Positions 7,449-18,606 of a stretch of DNA of 40,793 nt are shown here, one piece after another. The notes under the pieces were generated by a model. It had not been told where the DNA came from, did no database searches, and worked only from the letters and a program-made list of their open reading frames with translations. The translations under genes and the position numbers were made by a program. Location: the NCBI GenBank assembly GCA_947627905.1, contig CANQXX010000018.1:1-40793 (forward strand). The letters are read 5' to 3'. Position 1 is the first letter of the stretch; each line of letters begins with the position of its first letter. Source of the DNA: an uncultured Clostridia bacterium. GTDB taxonomy: Bacteria; Bacillota; Clostridia; Oscillospirales; Ruminococcaceae.

Positions 7449-7987
7449 CGGGCAAGGCGGAAAAGGTATACTCCGAAGCGGTCTTTGAGCTTGCAAAAGA
7501 GCAGGGAAATGCCGACGAGGTAAAAGAGGAGCTGGACGCTCTGGCGGAAATTTTCGATTCCGCGCCGGAGCTTGGAAAATTCCTTACCGTTCCGACGGTG
7601 ACCATTGCGGAAAAGCTCTCGGTCATCGAAAGAACATTCAAGGGAAAGATCTCCGACACTTCATATAATCTTCTGTGCGTTGCAGCCGAAAACGGCAGGG
7701 CGGCGCTGATCCCCGGAATTGCGGAGGATTACAGAGAACGCTGGTATGAAATGAAAAATATCGCTGAGGTGAAAGTTACGACGAGTATACCGCTTTCGGA
7801 TACCCTCAGGATAAAATTAAAGGCAAAGCTGGAAGCCGTTATGAAAAAAACGGTCATACTTACCGAAAATGTTGATCCGTCAATTATGGGCGGAATCATA
7901 CTGAATTACGGCAACACCATGACCGACGGCTCGGTAAAGTCAAAGCTCGATGCTTTGCAGAAACAGATAAAGGGCGTTATCGCCTGA
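7445..7987 (+). CDS. atpH: F-type ATP synthase subunit delta
   Basis: The 180-residue protein has the family's N-terminal helical domain (EKVYSEAVFELAKEQGNADEVKEEL) and the C-terminal signature VDPSIMGGIILNYGNTMTDGSVKSKLDAL. It caps the alpha3beta3 head and joins it to the b stalk. It starts inside the atpF stop (ATGA). A 72-base gap to atpA carries a strong AGAAAGGAAGG. Confidence 0.94.
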   Translation: MTGKAEKVYSEAVFELAKEQGNADEVKEELDALAEIFDSAPELGKFLTVPTVTIAEKLSVIERTFKGKISDTSYNLLCVAAENGRAALIPGIAEDYRERWYEMKNIAEVKVTTSIPLSDTLRIKLKAKLEAVMKKTVILTENVDPSIMGGIILNYGNTMTDGSVKSKLDALQKQIKGVIA

Positions 7988-7996
7988 TATCACTGA

Positions 7997-9574
<1,578 letters not shown>

Positions 9575-9611
9575 TGAATGAAAAGGCATAGTCCGGAAAG
9601 GAGGATGCGGT

Positions 9612-10481
9612 TTGGCTTCCGGAAACATGAAGGACATAAAAAGACGCATAAAAAGCGTTGAGTCAACTATGCAGATAACCAAGGCAATGGAACTGGTAGC
9701 TTCTTCAAAGCTGAGGAAAGCCAAGGAAAAGGCGGATAATGCGCGTCCTTTCTTCAACGCGCTGTATGACACGATGTGCGATATACAGGCGGAAAATCCC
9801 GGATTTTTCTCACAGTATATGAAACGGCGCGAGGTAAAGACGGTCATGCTTGTGGTAATTGCAGGCGACAGGGGACTTGCAGGAGGGTTCAACTCCAACG
9901 TTCTCAAACTTGCGCAGGCTCGTATAGACGAACTCAGAGCCGAGGGCAAATGGATAAAGATAGTCGCTATAGGCAAAAAGGCTTCCGAATATTTCACAAA
10001 GCGCGGATATGATGTTATGGACAGCTATATAAACGCTGCGGAGGGAATGAATATATACCGTGCGGCGGATATTTCCGATAAAATAGTTTATCCGTTCGTA
10101 AAGGGCGAGGCTGACAGAGTGGAGATGTTCAGGACGGAATATGTTTCTCCATTGCTGCAAAGAGCCGGAAGCCTTTCGCTGCTTCCGCTGGATATAAAAG
10201 ATGACAGAGCTGAAAAAAGCAAGGAGTTGCCTATATATGAACCTTCACCGAGAGATGTTTTTGATTCGATAGTCCCGAAATATATAACGGGGATAATTTT
10301 CGGCGCTGTAGTGGACAGTTTTGCTTCCGAACAGGCTGCAAGAAGAACGGCTATGGAGTCCGCTTCGGACAATGCCGGCGAAATGATATCCAGTCTTTCC
10401 CTGCTTTATAACCGCGCGCGTCAGGCGTCTATAACACAGGAGATCACCGAGATAGTGGGCGGCGCTTCGGCGCAGGAATGA
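9612..10481 (+). CDS. atpG: F-type ATP synthase subunit gamma
   Basis: The 289-residue protein opens with the gamma signature MKDIKRRIKSVESTMQITKAMELVASSKLRKA and ends YNRARQASITQEITEIVGGASA, the two helices of the rotating central shaft. The middle VIAGDRGLAGGFN segment is the other family hallmark. The start chosen is TTG at 9612, because AAAGGAGG lies 7 bases upstream; the next ATG, six codons in, is worse placed. It sits between alpha and beta as usual. Confidence 0.96.
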   Translation: MASGNMKDIKRRIKSVESTMQITKAMELVASSKLRKAKEKADNARPFFNALYDTMCDIQAENPGFFSQYMKRREVKTVMLVVIAGDRGLAGGFNSNVLKLAQARIDELRAEGKWIKIVAIGKKASEYFTKRGYDVMDSYINAAEGMNIYRAADISDKIVYPFVKGEADRVEMFRTEYVSPLLQRAGSLSLLPLDIKDDRAEKSKELPIYEPSPRDVFDSIVPKYITGIIFGAVVDSFASEQAARRTAMESASDNAGEMISSLSLLYNRARQASITQEITEIVGGASAQE

Positions 10482-10564
10482 CCGGGATCCTTACAGAGTA
10501 TAAATTGTTGAAAATTCTCCCAAATAAGCCGTATCGTCGGCGCAGGAAAGGATAGATATTATAA

Positions 10565-11968
<1,404 letters not shown>

Positions 11969-11983
11969 GGAGGGTGTTCCCGT

Positions 11984-12394
11984 ATGGCGGCTTCGTTCAG
12001 GCTTATCGTAGTTACGCCGGAAAAGGTTTTTTTCGACGGGGAGACTACCCAGATCATCGTCAGGACAACAGAGGGCGATATAGGCATAATGGCAAATCAT
12101 ACCAGCCTTGTGGCTTCTTTGCCGTCCGGACCTCTTAAAATAAAGCAGGATAACGGAGAATGGCATGTAGCGGCTGTTTCGACCGGACTTCTGAAAGTCG
12201 GCGGAAATAAGGTGTCTATACTTGCCAATGCCGTAGAATGGGGCGAAGATATAGATATAGAAAGGGCAAAGCGCTCCGAAGAGGACGCAAGGCGCAGGCT
12301 CAGCGAGGAACAGGACAGACACGCTCTTGACAGAGCAGAACTGAAATTGAAGCGCGCTCTCAACAGATTGAGCGTAGGTTCATACGGAAAATAG
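11984..12394 (+). CDS. atpC: F-type ATP synthase subunit epsilon
   Basis: The 136-residue protein has an N-terminal beta sandwich (FRLIVVTPEKVFFDGETTQIIVRTTEGDIGIMANHTSLV) and a C-terminal helical pair (ERAKRSEEDARRRLSEEQDRHALDRAELKLKRALNRL). It joins gamma to the c-ring and its helices can inhibit ATP hydrolysis. It is the last gene of the operon. No strong terminator follows before the rpmG promoter 40 bases on, so readthrough is possible. Confidence 0.95.
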   Translation: MAASFRLIVVTPEKVFFDGETTQIIVRTTEGDIGIMANHTSLVASLPSGPLKIKQDNGEWHVAAVSTGLLKVGGNKVSILANAVEWGEDIDIERAKRSEEDARRRLSEEQDRHALDRAELKLKRALNRLSVGSYGK

Positions 12395-12433
12395 TCCCAA
12401 GGAAAAGTTTTTTGCAAAAATTAAAAAAAATGC

Positions 12434-12463
12434 TTGACAACTGCCTTTGTAATGTGGTATGAT
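12434..12463 (+). promoter_or_regulatory. Promoter of the rpmG-secE-nusG-rplK-rplA operon
   Basis: TTGACA (12434-12439), 18 bases, TATGAT (12458-12463). It lies about 170 bases upstream of rpmG and leaves a long untranslated leader. Confidence 0.85.
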
Positions 12464-12469
12464 ATTATT

Positions 12470-12630
12470 ACCTCTTGCAGAGGCTTGTTTTTTTGTGCCC
12501 ATTTTTAAAAAGCGGCGCGGATAAAGGCTTCTCGGAGCGTCCCTGCGAGTCAGCCCGGACGGTTCTAAAGAGGGAGGCACAGGGGAAGGGTTCCCCTGCG
12601 AGATCGAAACGCTAATTAGGAGGTGCCGAT
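12470..12630 (+). promoter_or_regulatory. Structured 5' leader of the rpmG operon
   Basis: The ~160-base leader starts with a small hairpin CCTCT-TGC-AGAGG (12471-12483) followed by a T-tract (12488-12494). Next come a possible CGTCC/GGACG stem (12538-12561) and a perfect 8-bp hairpin CAGGGGAA/TTCCCCTG (12580-12598) just before AGGAGG. CCCTGCGAG occurs twice (12541-12549 and 12594-12602). A GTG codon at 12495 would open a 9-codon basic peptide, weakly supported. No known leader class was recognised; regulation of the operon by this RNA is inference. Confidence 0.45.
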
Positions 12631-12780
12631 ATGAGAGTAAAGGTAACATTGGCTTGCACTGAATGCAAGCAGCGAAACTACAATACCAAGAAAAACAAGA
12701 AAAATGACCCGGACAGACTTGAAATGAACAAGTATTGTAAGTTCTGCAGAAAGCATACTCTTCACAAGGAAACTAAGTAA
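12631..12780 (+). CDS. rpmG: 50S ribosomal protein L33
   Basis: The 49-residue basic protein starts [12 protein letters not shown] and ends [15 protein letters not shown], the L33 pattern. Two CxxC pairs (C9/C12 and C36/C39) mark the zinc-binding C+ form. Bacteria often carry a second, zinc-free copy controlled by zinc, not seen here. The RBS AGGAGGT lies 7 bases upstream. It heads the secE-nusG-rplK-rplA operon, as in many Firmicutes. Confidence 0.96.
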   Translation: MRVKVTLACTECKQRNYNTKKNKKNDPDRLEMNKYCKFCRKHTLHKETK

Positions 12781-12794
12781 GTGAGGTGTGAACA

Positions 12795-13097
12795 GTGGCT
12801 GATGCAAAGAAGAAATCAAAATCTTCACTTGTCGCTCAGGCGGAAGCTAAAGCCAATAAGATCGTGAATGACCGCGAAAAGGCTAAAAAATCCGGAAAGT
12901 CCGGAGCTAAAAAGCAGAACGGCGTTGTGAAGTATCTGAAGGATCTTAAAAGTGAGATCAAAAAGGTAACATGGCCTTCATGGAAAAAGGTCCTCAACAA
13001 TACCACGGTAGTTCTTATAGGAATGTGCGTGAGCGGTATAGCCGTATGGGCTATAGACAGTGTGCTTACAGCATTGCTCAAACTCGCAACAGGCTGA
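12795..13097 (+). CDS. secE: Preprotein translocase subunit SecE
   Basis: The 100-residue protein has a lysine-rich N-terminus, the family signature YLKDLKSEIKKVTWPSWKKVLNNTTVV (about residues 48-74), and one C-terminal membrane helix. It is part of the SecYEG channel. The start is GTG after GAGGTG, 14 bases after rpmG. nusG follows, the conserved order. Confidence 0.93.
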   Translation: MADAKKKSKSSLVAQAEAKANKIVNDREKAKKSGKSGAKKQNGVVKYLKDLKSEIKKVTWPSWKKVLNNTTVVLIGMCVSGIAVWAIDSVLTALLKLATG

Positions 13098-13152
13098 TGT
13101 ATGTCGGCTTCCTGCGGTAAACGTACAGCGGAAGAAAGGAATGGTCATAATT

Positions 13153-13695
13153 ATGTCAGAATCGGCAAAATGGTATGTCATTCACACATATTCAGGCTAC
13201 GAGAATAAGGTCGCGCAGACTATAATGAAAGTAGTGGAAAACCGTAAGCTCCATGATCTGATAGAAGAAGTACAGGTCCCTACCGAAATGGTAATGGAAA
13301 TGAACGAAAAAAATCAGATGCGTGAAGTAGAAAGGAAAATTTTCCCCGGATATGTTCTGGTGAAAATGATCCTTACCGATGATTCATGGTACGTTGTAAG
13401 AAATACAAGAGGCTGTACCGGTTTTGTCGGACCCGGGTCAAAGCCCGTTCCGCTCACCGATAAGGAAGCGGCTGCTCTGGGTGTTGACGCGGACAAGAAG
13501 CCGGCGTCCGTAGAAGTAAATTACAAGGCGGGCGACAAGGTAAAGATCACTTCCGGTCCTATGGAGGGAATTGTGGGAGAGGTCGAAAGCGTGGATACGG
13601 AAAATATGACCGTAAACGTCAAGGTATCCATGTTCGGCAGAGACACTACGGCGTCCTTCGATATCACCATGGTGGCGGCTTCTGATGAATATTGA
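13153..13695 (+). CDS. nusG: Transcription termination/antitermination protein NusG
   Basis: The 180-residue protein has an NGN domain (AKWYVIHTYSGYENKVAQTI, then FPGYVLVKM and VRNTRGCTGFVGPGSKPVPL) and a KOW domain (YKAGDKVKITSGPMEGIVGEVESV, near residues 123-150). It binds RNA polymerase and links it to Rho or the ribosome. I chose the ATG at 13153 (MSESAKWYV) because AAAGGA ends 12 bases upstream; the ATG at 13141 abuts that site, and the frame open further upstream is not NusG-like. Confidence 0.95.
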   Translation: MSESAKWYVIHTYSGYENKVAQTIMKVVENRKLHDLIEEVQVPTEMVMEMNEKNQMREVERKIFPGYVLVKMILTDDSWYVVRNTRGCTGFVGPGSKPVPLTDKEAAALGVDADKKPASVEVNYKAGDKVKITSGPMEGIVGEVESVDTENMTVNVKVSMFGRDTTASFDITMVAASDEY

Positions 13696-13755
13696 TAAGA
13701 AACTTTAAATTTTTGAAAGAACCTTATGTTCTTATTTTACGGAGGTGCGAAAGCA

Positions 13756-14181
13756 ATGGCACAGAAAGTAGTTGGCTTGATAAAGCTTCAGATCGCAGCA
13801 GGAAAGGCTACTCCTGCTCCCCCGGTTGGTCCGGCACTCGGTCAGCACGGTGTTAATATCATGGCTTTTACAAAGGAATTTAACGAAAGAACAAAGAATG
13901 ATATTGGTCTTATAATCCCTGTTGTTATCACGGTATATGCAGACCGTTCGTTCACATTTATTACAAAGACTCCGCCGGCAGCAGTCCTTATAAAGAAGGC
14001 TATCGGTCTTGAGAGCGGTTCCGGTGTTCCTAACAAGACCAAGGTCGGAAAGATCACCAAGGAACAGGTAAGAAAGATCGCTGAAACTAAAATGCCCGAT
14101 CTTAATGCGGCTAATATCGAATCCGCTATGAGCATGATAGCAGGAACCTGCCGTTCTATGGGCGTTGAGGTAGTTGACTGA
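13756..14181 (+). CDS. rplK: 50S ribosomal protein L11
   Basis: The 141 residues match the usual length. The protein begins [38 protein letters not shown] and contains the proline-rich switch region and the C-terminal rRNA-binding domain ([26 protein letters not shown]). It binds the GTPase-associated centre of 23S rRNA. The start is set by GGAGGTG 8 bases upstream; the frame is open ten codons further but that part is not L11. Confidence 0.97.
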   Translation: MAQKVVGLIKLQIAAGKATPAPPVGPALGQHGVNIMAFTKEFNERTKNDIGLIIPVVITVYADRSFTFITKTPPAAVLIKKAIGLESGSGVPNKTKVGKITKEQVRKIAETKMPDLNAANIESAMSMIAGTCRSMGVEVVD

Positions 14182-14231
14182 TCGGAAGAGCGTTAAGCTC
14201 GCTGCGGCGGACATTTTGTTTCCGTCAGCCT

Positions 14232-14281
14232 ATGGTGGGAGGAACTATCCGCTAAAGAGTCTCAATGGAGACATTTACCAC
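14232..14281 (+). promoter_or_regulatory. Possible L1-binding leader between rplK and rplA
   Basis: The 119-base gap contains ATGGTGGGAGG (14232-14242), a GTCTC/GAGAC hairpin (14259-14272) and a closing CCAC (14278-14281). A GGTGGGAG-type bulged motif closed by CCAC is the kind of site by which L1 mimics its 23S rRNA target and represses its own synthesis in other bacteria. The match is by eye and only moderate. Confidence 0.4.
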
Positions 14282-14300
14282 TTAAAGGAGGAAATTTATA

Positions 14301-14996
14301 ATGAAACACGGTAAGAAATATAACGAAAGCGCTAAAGCTGTTGACAAAACAAAGCTTTATGAAAGTGATGAAGCGCTTGCACTGGCTTGCCAGAATGCAA
14401 AGGCTAAGTTTGATGAAACAATAGAAGTACACGTTCGTCTGGGCGTTGACTCACGTCACGCCGACCAGCAGGTAAGAGGCGCGGTAGTTCTTCCTAATGG
14501 AACAGGTAAGAAAGTACGCGTACTGGTATTCTGCAAGGAGGACAAGGAAGAGGCTGCAAAGGCAGCAGGAGCAGATTATGTAGGCGGCGCAGATCTCGTT
14601 GACAGGATCGTTAAGGAAAACTGGCTCGATTTCGATGTATGCGTTGCTTCCCCGGATATGATGGGCGTTGTCGGAAAGGCTGCAAGGATCCTCGGACCCC
14701 GCGGTCTTATGCCTAACCCCAAGGCAGGTACTGTAGCTCCTGATGTTGCCAAGGCTGTTACAGAAGCTAAGGCAGGTAAGATCGAGTACCGCCTTGACAA
14801 GACAAATATTATCCACTGTCCTATAGGAAAGGCTTCTTTCGGAGCTGATAAGCTCAGCCAGAACTTTGATACGCTTCTTGAAGCTATCGTAAAGGCTAAG
14901 CCTGCTGCTGCAAAGGGTACTTATATCAAGTCCTGCGTTGTAGCTTCAACAATGGGCGTTGGTATCCCTGTTTCCACTGTTAAATACGGTGTTTGA
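14301..14996 (+). CDS. rplA: 50S ribosomal protein L1
   Basis: The 231-residue protein starts [20 protein letters not shown] and contains [44 protein letters not shown]-like ([18 protein letters not shown]) and the C-terminal [19 protein letters not shown]. It forms the L1 stalk at the ribosome E site and often represses its own operon. The RBS is AAAGGAGG. A terminator follows at once. Confidence 0.97.
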   Translation: MKHGKKYNESAKAVDKTKLYESDEALALACQNAKAKFDETIEVHVRLGVDSRHADQQVRGAVVLPNGTGKKVRVLVFCKEDKEEAAKAAGADYVGGADLVDRIVKENWLDFDVCVASPDMMGVVGKAARILGPRGLMPNPKAGTVAPDVAKAVTEAKAGKIEYRLDKTNIIHCPIGKASFGADKLSQNFDTLLEAIVKAKPAAAKGTYIKSCVVASTMGVGIPVSTVKYGV

Positions 14997-15013
14997 TGTG
15001 AATTGAAACGTTC

Positions 15014-15052
15014 AGACCGCTGACCGGATAAGTCGGCGGTCTTTATTTTTTG
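15014..15052 (+). terminator. Terminator of the ribosomal protein operon
   Basis: AGACCGC (15014-15020) pairs with GCGGTCT (15036-15042), with further internal pairing, followed by TTATTTTTTGTT. It lies 17 bases after the rplA stop. Confidence 0.9.
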
Positions 15053-15137
15053 TTGTATACTGCTTGAACATATGGACGTTTTGAGCAGAAAATTTTGTGC
15101 GTGTTGACAGTTAATAAATTTTTACAGCATTTTTCTA

Positions 15138-15166
15138 TTGACTTTATGAACGATTTGAGGTAAAAT
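15138..15166 (+). promoter_or_regulatory. Promoter upstream of the NusG-II/Gx/rnf cluster
   Basis: TTGACT (15138-15143), 17 bases, TAAAAT (15161-15166), about 100 bases before the first gene. No terminator was seen between here and the end of rnfB, so it may drive all eight genes. Confidence 0.65.
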
Positions 15167-15268
15167 AATTTTGTATGCACATTGAGAAATTTCACTTATT
15201 TGTTGAAATTTTTTAACTTGTTTTTTTGTGATATAACAGCTTTCCACGAAAGGATATTTTTTGAATTT

Positions 15269-15679
15269 ATGAAAAAATTTTCAGAAAAAGATCCGGACGG
15301 CAGAAAGCTCTTCCGTCCGGCTGATATAATACCGATCATACTGCTGCTTGCAGTGCCGCTGATATATTTTCTTGTTGGTGCTGCTGCGGAAAATGACGGT
15401 GTGTATGCCGAAATATCCTGCGGCGGAGAAATTATCGGTACGGCCGCTCTTGATATTAACGGCGTGTATTCATATCCGCAGACGGGGGAAATGGAATTTA
15501 CCGTTTCGGACGGCGGGATATGCGTCAGCAAAAGCGATTGTCCGGATAGGATATGCATGATGACCGGCAGACTTTGCCGCGCCGGAGAGACGGCAGTGTG
15601 CGTTCCCAACAAGGTAGTAATTACCGTCAGAGGGAAAAACGGAAAAGATACCGAAGATATTGACGGATTTGTGAGGTGA
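15269..15679 (+). CDS. NusG domain II-containing membrane-anchored protein
   Basis: The 136-residue protein has a short basic N-terminus, one membrane helix (about residues 20-38, DIIPIILLLAVPLIYFLVG) and an extracytoplasmic beta-domain. That domain has paired cysteines in KSDCPDRICMMTGRLCRAGETAVCVPNKVVITV, the NusG domain II family pattern. These proteins are common next to rnf and Gx-transporter genes in Clostridia; their role is unknown. I use ATG at 15269, since the open frame upstream lacks protein-like sequence; AAAGGA lies about 14 bases away, a long spacing. The next gene starts 4 bases after the stop. Confidence 0.8.
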   Translation: MKKFSEKDPDGRKLFRPADIIPIILLLAVPLIYFLVGAAAENDGVYAEISCGGEIIGTAALDINGVYSYPQTGEMEFTVSDGGICVSKSDCPDRICMMTGRLCRAGETAVCVPNKVVITVRGKNGKDTEDIDGFVR

Positions 15680-15683
15680 CATC

Positions 15684-16235
15684 ATGAAAGATATTTTTAA
15701 ACCGGAAAAATTTTCTTATGCCCGTTATATTGCCGTAATGGGACTGCTTTTCGCAGTATCTTCTGCGCTGAATATACTGGACAGCGCATTTTCGGCATTC
15801 CTGCCGGCAGGAATGAGAGCGGGACTTTCAAACATAGTCGTTATGGCGGCTATAGTCTGCATTAACCTGCCGTCGGCATTATTGCTTACCTTGCTGAAAG
15901 CGCTTATGGTGCTTGTCACAAGAGGATTTACGGCAGGCGTTATGTCATTCTGCGGAAGTCTGGCGGCTTTTGCGGTAACGGCGGTATTGTTCCGCAGAAC
16001 AAATGCTTCCTATATACTGATAAGCGTACTGGGAGCACTGTCACATTCGGCAGGACAGCTTGCGGCAGCTTCGGTGCTGATGAAAACGGCTTCGGTCTTT
16101 GCCTATGGCGCTATACTTGCGGTAAGCTCGGTGCTGACGGGAATATGTACGGGACTTATACTTAAAGCCGTTCTGCCGCAGATGAAAAGGATACTTCCGG
16201 TTGCGGAGAAAAATACGGACACTTCCGTAAGCTGA
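15684..16235 (+). CDS. Gx transporter family / heptaprenyl diphosphate synthase component I-like membrane protein
   Basis: The 183-residue protein has five to six membrane helices. Its conserved region is PAGMRAGLSNIVVMAAIVCINLPSALLLTLLKALMVLVTRGFTAGVMSFCGSLAA, typical of the Pfam family once named heptaprenyl diphosphate synthase component I and now treated as a small-molecule (Gx) transporter related to ECF S components. The substrate is unknown. Position between a NusG-II gene and rnfC is recurrent in Clostridia and suggests a link to redox or flavin supply, which is inference. It begins 4 bases after the preceding stop. Confidence 0.82.
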   Translation: MKDIFKPEKFSYARYIAVMGLLFAVSSALNILDSAFSAFLPAGMRAGLSNIVVMAAIVCINLPSALLLTLLKALMVLVTRGFTAGVMSFCGSLAAFAVTAVLFRRTNASYILISVLGALSHSAGQLAAASVLMKTASVFAYGAILAVSSVLTGICTGLILKAVLPQMKRILPVAEKNTDTSVS

Positions 16236-16283
16236 TGAACATTCATAATTTATCATATATAATCTATTCAGGGAGGAACGTTA

Positions 16284-17567
16284 ATGAATAAATTGAACGG
16301 AATAAAGCTGCGGCATGATAAAGGAACCAAGGATTGCGAGACAACAGAGTTCCCGCTTCCGAAAAGCGTGGTAGTTCCCATGTCACAGCACATGGGCGCA
16401 CCCTGCGAATGTATTGTAAATAAAGGTGATACGGTCACTGTCGGTCAGAAGATAGGCGATACGGACGCTTTCATGTCTGCGCCGATACACTCTCCCGTTT
16501 CGGGAACGGTGACAGATATCACCGATTTCCTGCTTGCGAACGGAGCGACGTGCAAGGCAGTCGTTATTGAATCGGACGGGGAACAGCGCGTCTGTCCGGA
16601 TGTAGCTCCTCCGGAAATAAACGATACACAGTCGCTCATAGCGGCTGTCCGTGAAAGCGGTCTTACCGGACTGGGAGGCGCAGGATTCCCGACGCATATA
16701 AAGCTGAATTACGATCCGGTAAAAACGCCTGTTGACACGCTTATAATAAACGCTGCGGAATGTGAGCCTTACATAACCAGCGATTACCGGGAGATGCTTG
16801 AGTCTCCGACGGACGTTATCGAGGGTATCCTTATGGTGCAGAAATATCTGGGAATACCGCTGTGCAAGTTCTGCATCGAGGACAATAAGCCCGAGGCAAT
16901 AAAACTGATGAAGGAAAAAACGGAAGAGATAAGATCTATCGACATTGTCACGCTGAAATCTTCCTATCCTCAGGGTGCGGAAAAGGTCATAGTCTATTCC
17001 GCAACAGGACGTATCGTTGAAGAAGGAGAGCTTCCGGTACATCAGGGAGTTATCGTTATGAACGTTTCCACGGTGGCAAGCATTTACCGCTATGCAAGAA
17101 CAGGAATGCCTCTTGTCAGCCGGCGAATAACGATCGCAGGCGACGCAGTAACTAAAAATGCCGGAAATTATTTTGTTCCCATAGGAACAAGGGTGTCCGA
17201 GCTTCTGGAATACTGCGGAGCTACAGAGGCGAAAAAAGTCCTTTACGGCGGTCCTATGATGGGTATCTGTCTTTATGATACAGAGCAGCCCATAATAAAG
17301 AATAACAATGCCGTTCTTGCATTCAAAGAGGGAAAAATGCCGGAGACCACGGCTTGTATCCGCTGCGGAAAATGCGTAAGGACCTGCCCGTTCAACCTTA
17401 TGCCCGTGGCGATAGAAAGCGCTTACAAGGCAAAGGACGTTGAAGAACTGAAAAGGCTGAAAGTTACGCTTTGCATGAACTGCGGCTGCTGTTCATATGC
17501 TTGTCCGGCTCACCGTCCGTTGGCGGAGATAAACCAGCTTGCAAAAATGCTTATCCCAAGAAAATGA
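16284..17567 (+). CDS. rnfC: Rnf complex subunit RnfC (electron transport, NADH-side)
   Basis: The 427-residue protein has an N-terminal biotinyl-like fold (PIHSPVSGTVTDI), a glycine-rich GLGGAGFPTHIKL flavin/NADH region and a SLBB-like part. Two 4Fe-4S motifs follow: CIRCGKCVRTCP (C358, C361, C364, C368) and CMNCGCCSYACP (C397, C400, C403, C407). RnfC is the soluble subunit that exchanges electrons with NAD(H). It begins the rnfCDGEAB order usual in Clostridia. The RBS is GGGAGGA. Confidence 0.96.
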   Translation: MNKLNGIKLRHDKGTKDCETTEFPLPKSVVVPMSQHMGAPCECIVNKGDTVTVGQKIGDTDAFMSAPIHSPVSGTVTDITDFLLANGATCKAVVIESDGEQRVCPDVAPPEINDTQSLIAAVRESGLTGLGGAGFPTHIKLNYDPVKTPVDTLIINAAECEPYITSDYREMLESPTDVIEGILMVQKYLGIPLCKFCIEDNKPEAIKLMKEKTEEIRSIDIVTLKSSYPQGAEKVIVYSATGRIVEEGELPVHQGVIVMNVSTVASIYRYARTGMPLVSRRITIAGDAVTKNAGNYFVPIGTRVSELLEYCGATEAKKVLYGGPMMGICLYDTEQPIIKNNNAVLAFKEGKMPETTACIRCGKCVRTCPFNLMPVAIESAYKAKDVEELKRLKVTLCMNCGCCSYACPAHRPLAEINQLAKMLIPRK

Positions 17568-17619
17568 TCCGGGCTTTTACACAGGTACACAATAATAGAA
17601 TAAAGAAGGACTTGATGAT

Positions 17620-18606
17620 TTGAAAGGTTTATATGTTTCACCGTCACCTCACCGGGCTGCAGATAATTCCACGGCAAAGGTAATGATGATGGTAATAATA
17701 GCTCTTATCCCGGCTGCAATGGCAGGATGCGTATTTTTCGGGGCGAGAGCGGCGCTGATAATGTCGGTATGTATCGTTTCCTGCGTGGTATTTGAGGCTC
17801 TTTGCCGCATTATAATGAAAAAAGAGCAGACCGTTTCCGATCTGTCGGCTATAGTTACCGGACTTCTGCTGGGAATGAATCTTCCTGCAACGGTGCCGGT
17901 GTATGTGGCTGTTATAGGCAGCTTCGTTGCGATAGTGATAGTCAAGCAGCTTTTCGGCGGTATCGGTCAGAATTTTGCAAATCCTGCGATCACTGCAAGA
18001 ATAGTTCTTATGCTTTCATTTACGTCCTATATGTCGAATAACTGGGCAGTTCCTTACTGGTACAGCGATCTGGTGGACGCTAAGACGGGGGCAACTCCTC
18101 TTGCCGCTGAATGGCTTACATACACAGAAAACGGCGTGAACTACAAAATGGCTCCGTTTACGCTGGGAGAGATGTTTTTCGGAGAGACAGGCGGCTGTAT
18201 CGGTGAGACCTGTGCGGCTGCTCTTATTGCAGGCGGACTGTTCCTGATAATTATAAGGGTAATTTCTCCTGCTACACCGATCGCTTTTATAGGTTCGTTT
18301 GCGCTTCTGACGTTCCTTTATACCGGAAGCGGAACGGAAACGCTTTACGGCGTTCTTGCGGGAGGACTTCTCATAGGCGCTTTCTTTATGGCAACGGATT
18401 ATGCAACTACGCCTATCACCACAAAGGGCAAGATAATTTTCGGAATAGGCTGCGGAGTGATAACCTTTGTTATAAGGAGCTTCGGAAGCTATCCGGAGGG
18501 CGTTTCGTTCTCGATACTTATTATGAACCTGCTTACGCCTTATATAGATAAGCTCACAAGAACGGTGCCGTTCGGAGCAAAAAAAGCTGAAAGGAGCGGT
18601 AAATGA
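17620..18606 (+). CDS. rnfD: Rnf complex subunit RnfD
   Basis: The 328-residue integral membrane protein has about nine or ten helices. The segment DAKTGATPLAAEW carries the TGAT motif where FMN is bound covalently to threonine in studied RnfD proteins. FANPAITARIVLM and FMATDYATTPITTKGKIIFG are further family blocks. It passes electrons within the membrane part of the complex. The start is TTG at 17620, giving MKGLYVSPSPH, the usual RnfD opening, after AGAAGGA. Its end overlaps the rnfG start by 4 bases. Confidence 0.95.
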   Translation: MKGLYVSPSPHRAADNSTAKVMMMVIIALIPAAMAGCVFFGARAALIMSVCIVSCVVFEALCRIIMKKEQTVSDLSAIVTGLLLGMNLPATVPVYVAVIGSFVAIVIVKQLFGGIGQNFANPAITARIVLMLSFTSYMSNNWAVPYWYSDLVDAKTGATPLAAEWLTYTENGVNYKMAPFTLGEMFFGETGGCIGETCAAALIAGGLFLIIIRVISPATPIAFIGSFALLTFLYTGSGTETLYGVLAGGLLIGAFFMATDYATTPITTKGKIIFGIGCGVITFVIRSFGSYPEGVSFSILIMNLLTPYIDKLTRTVPFGAKKAERSGK

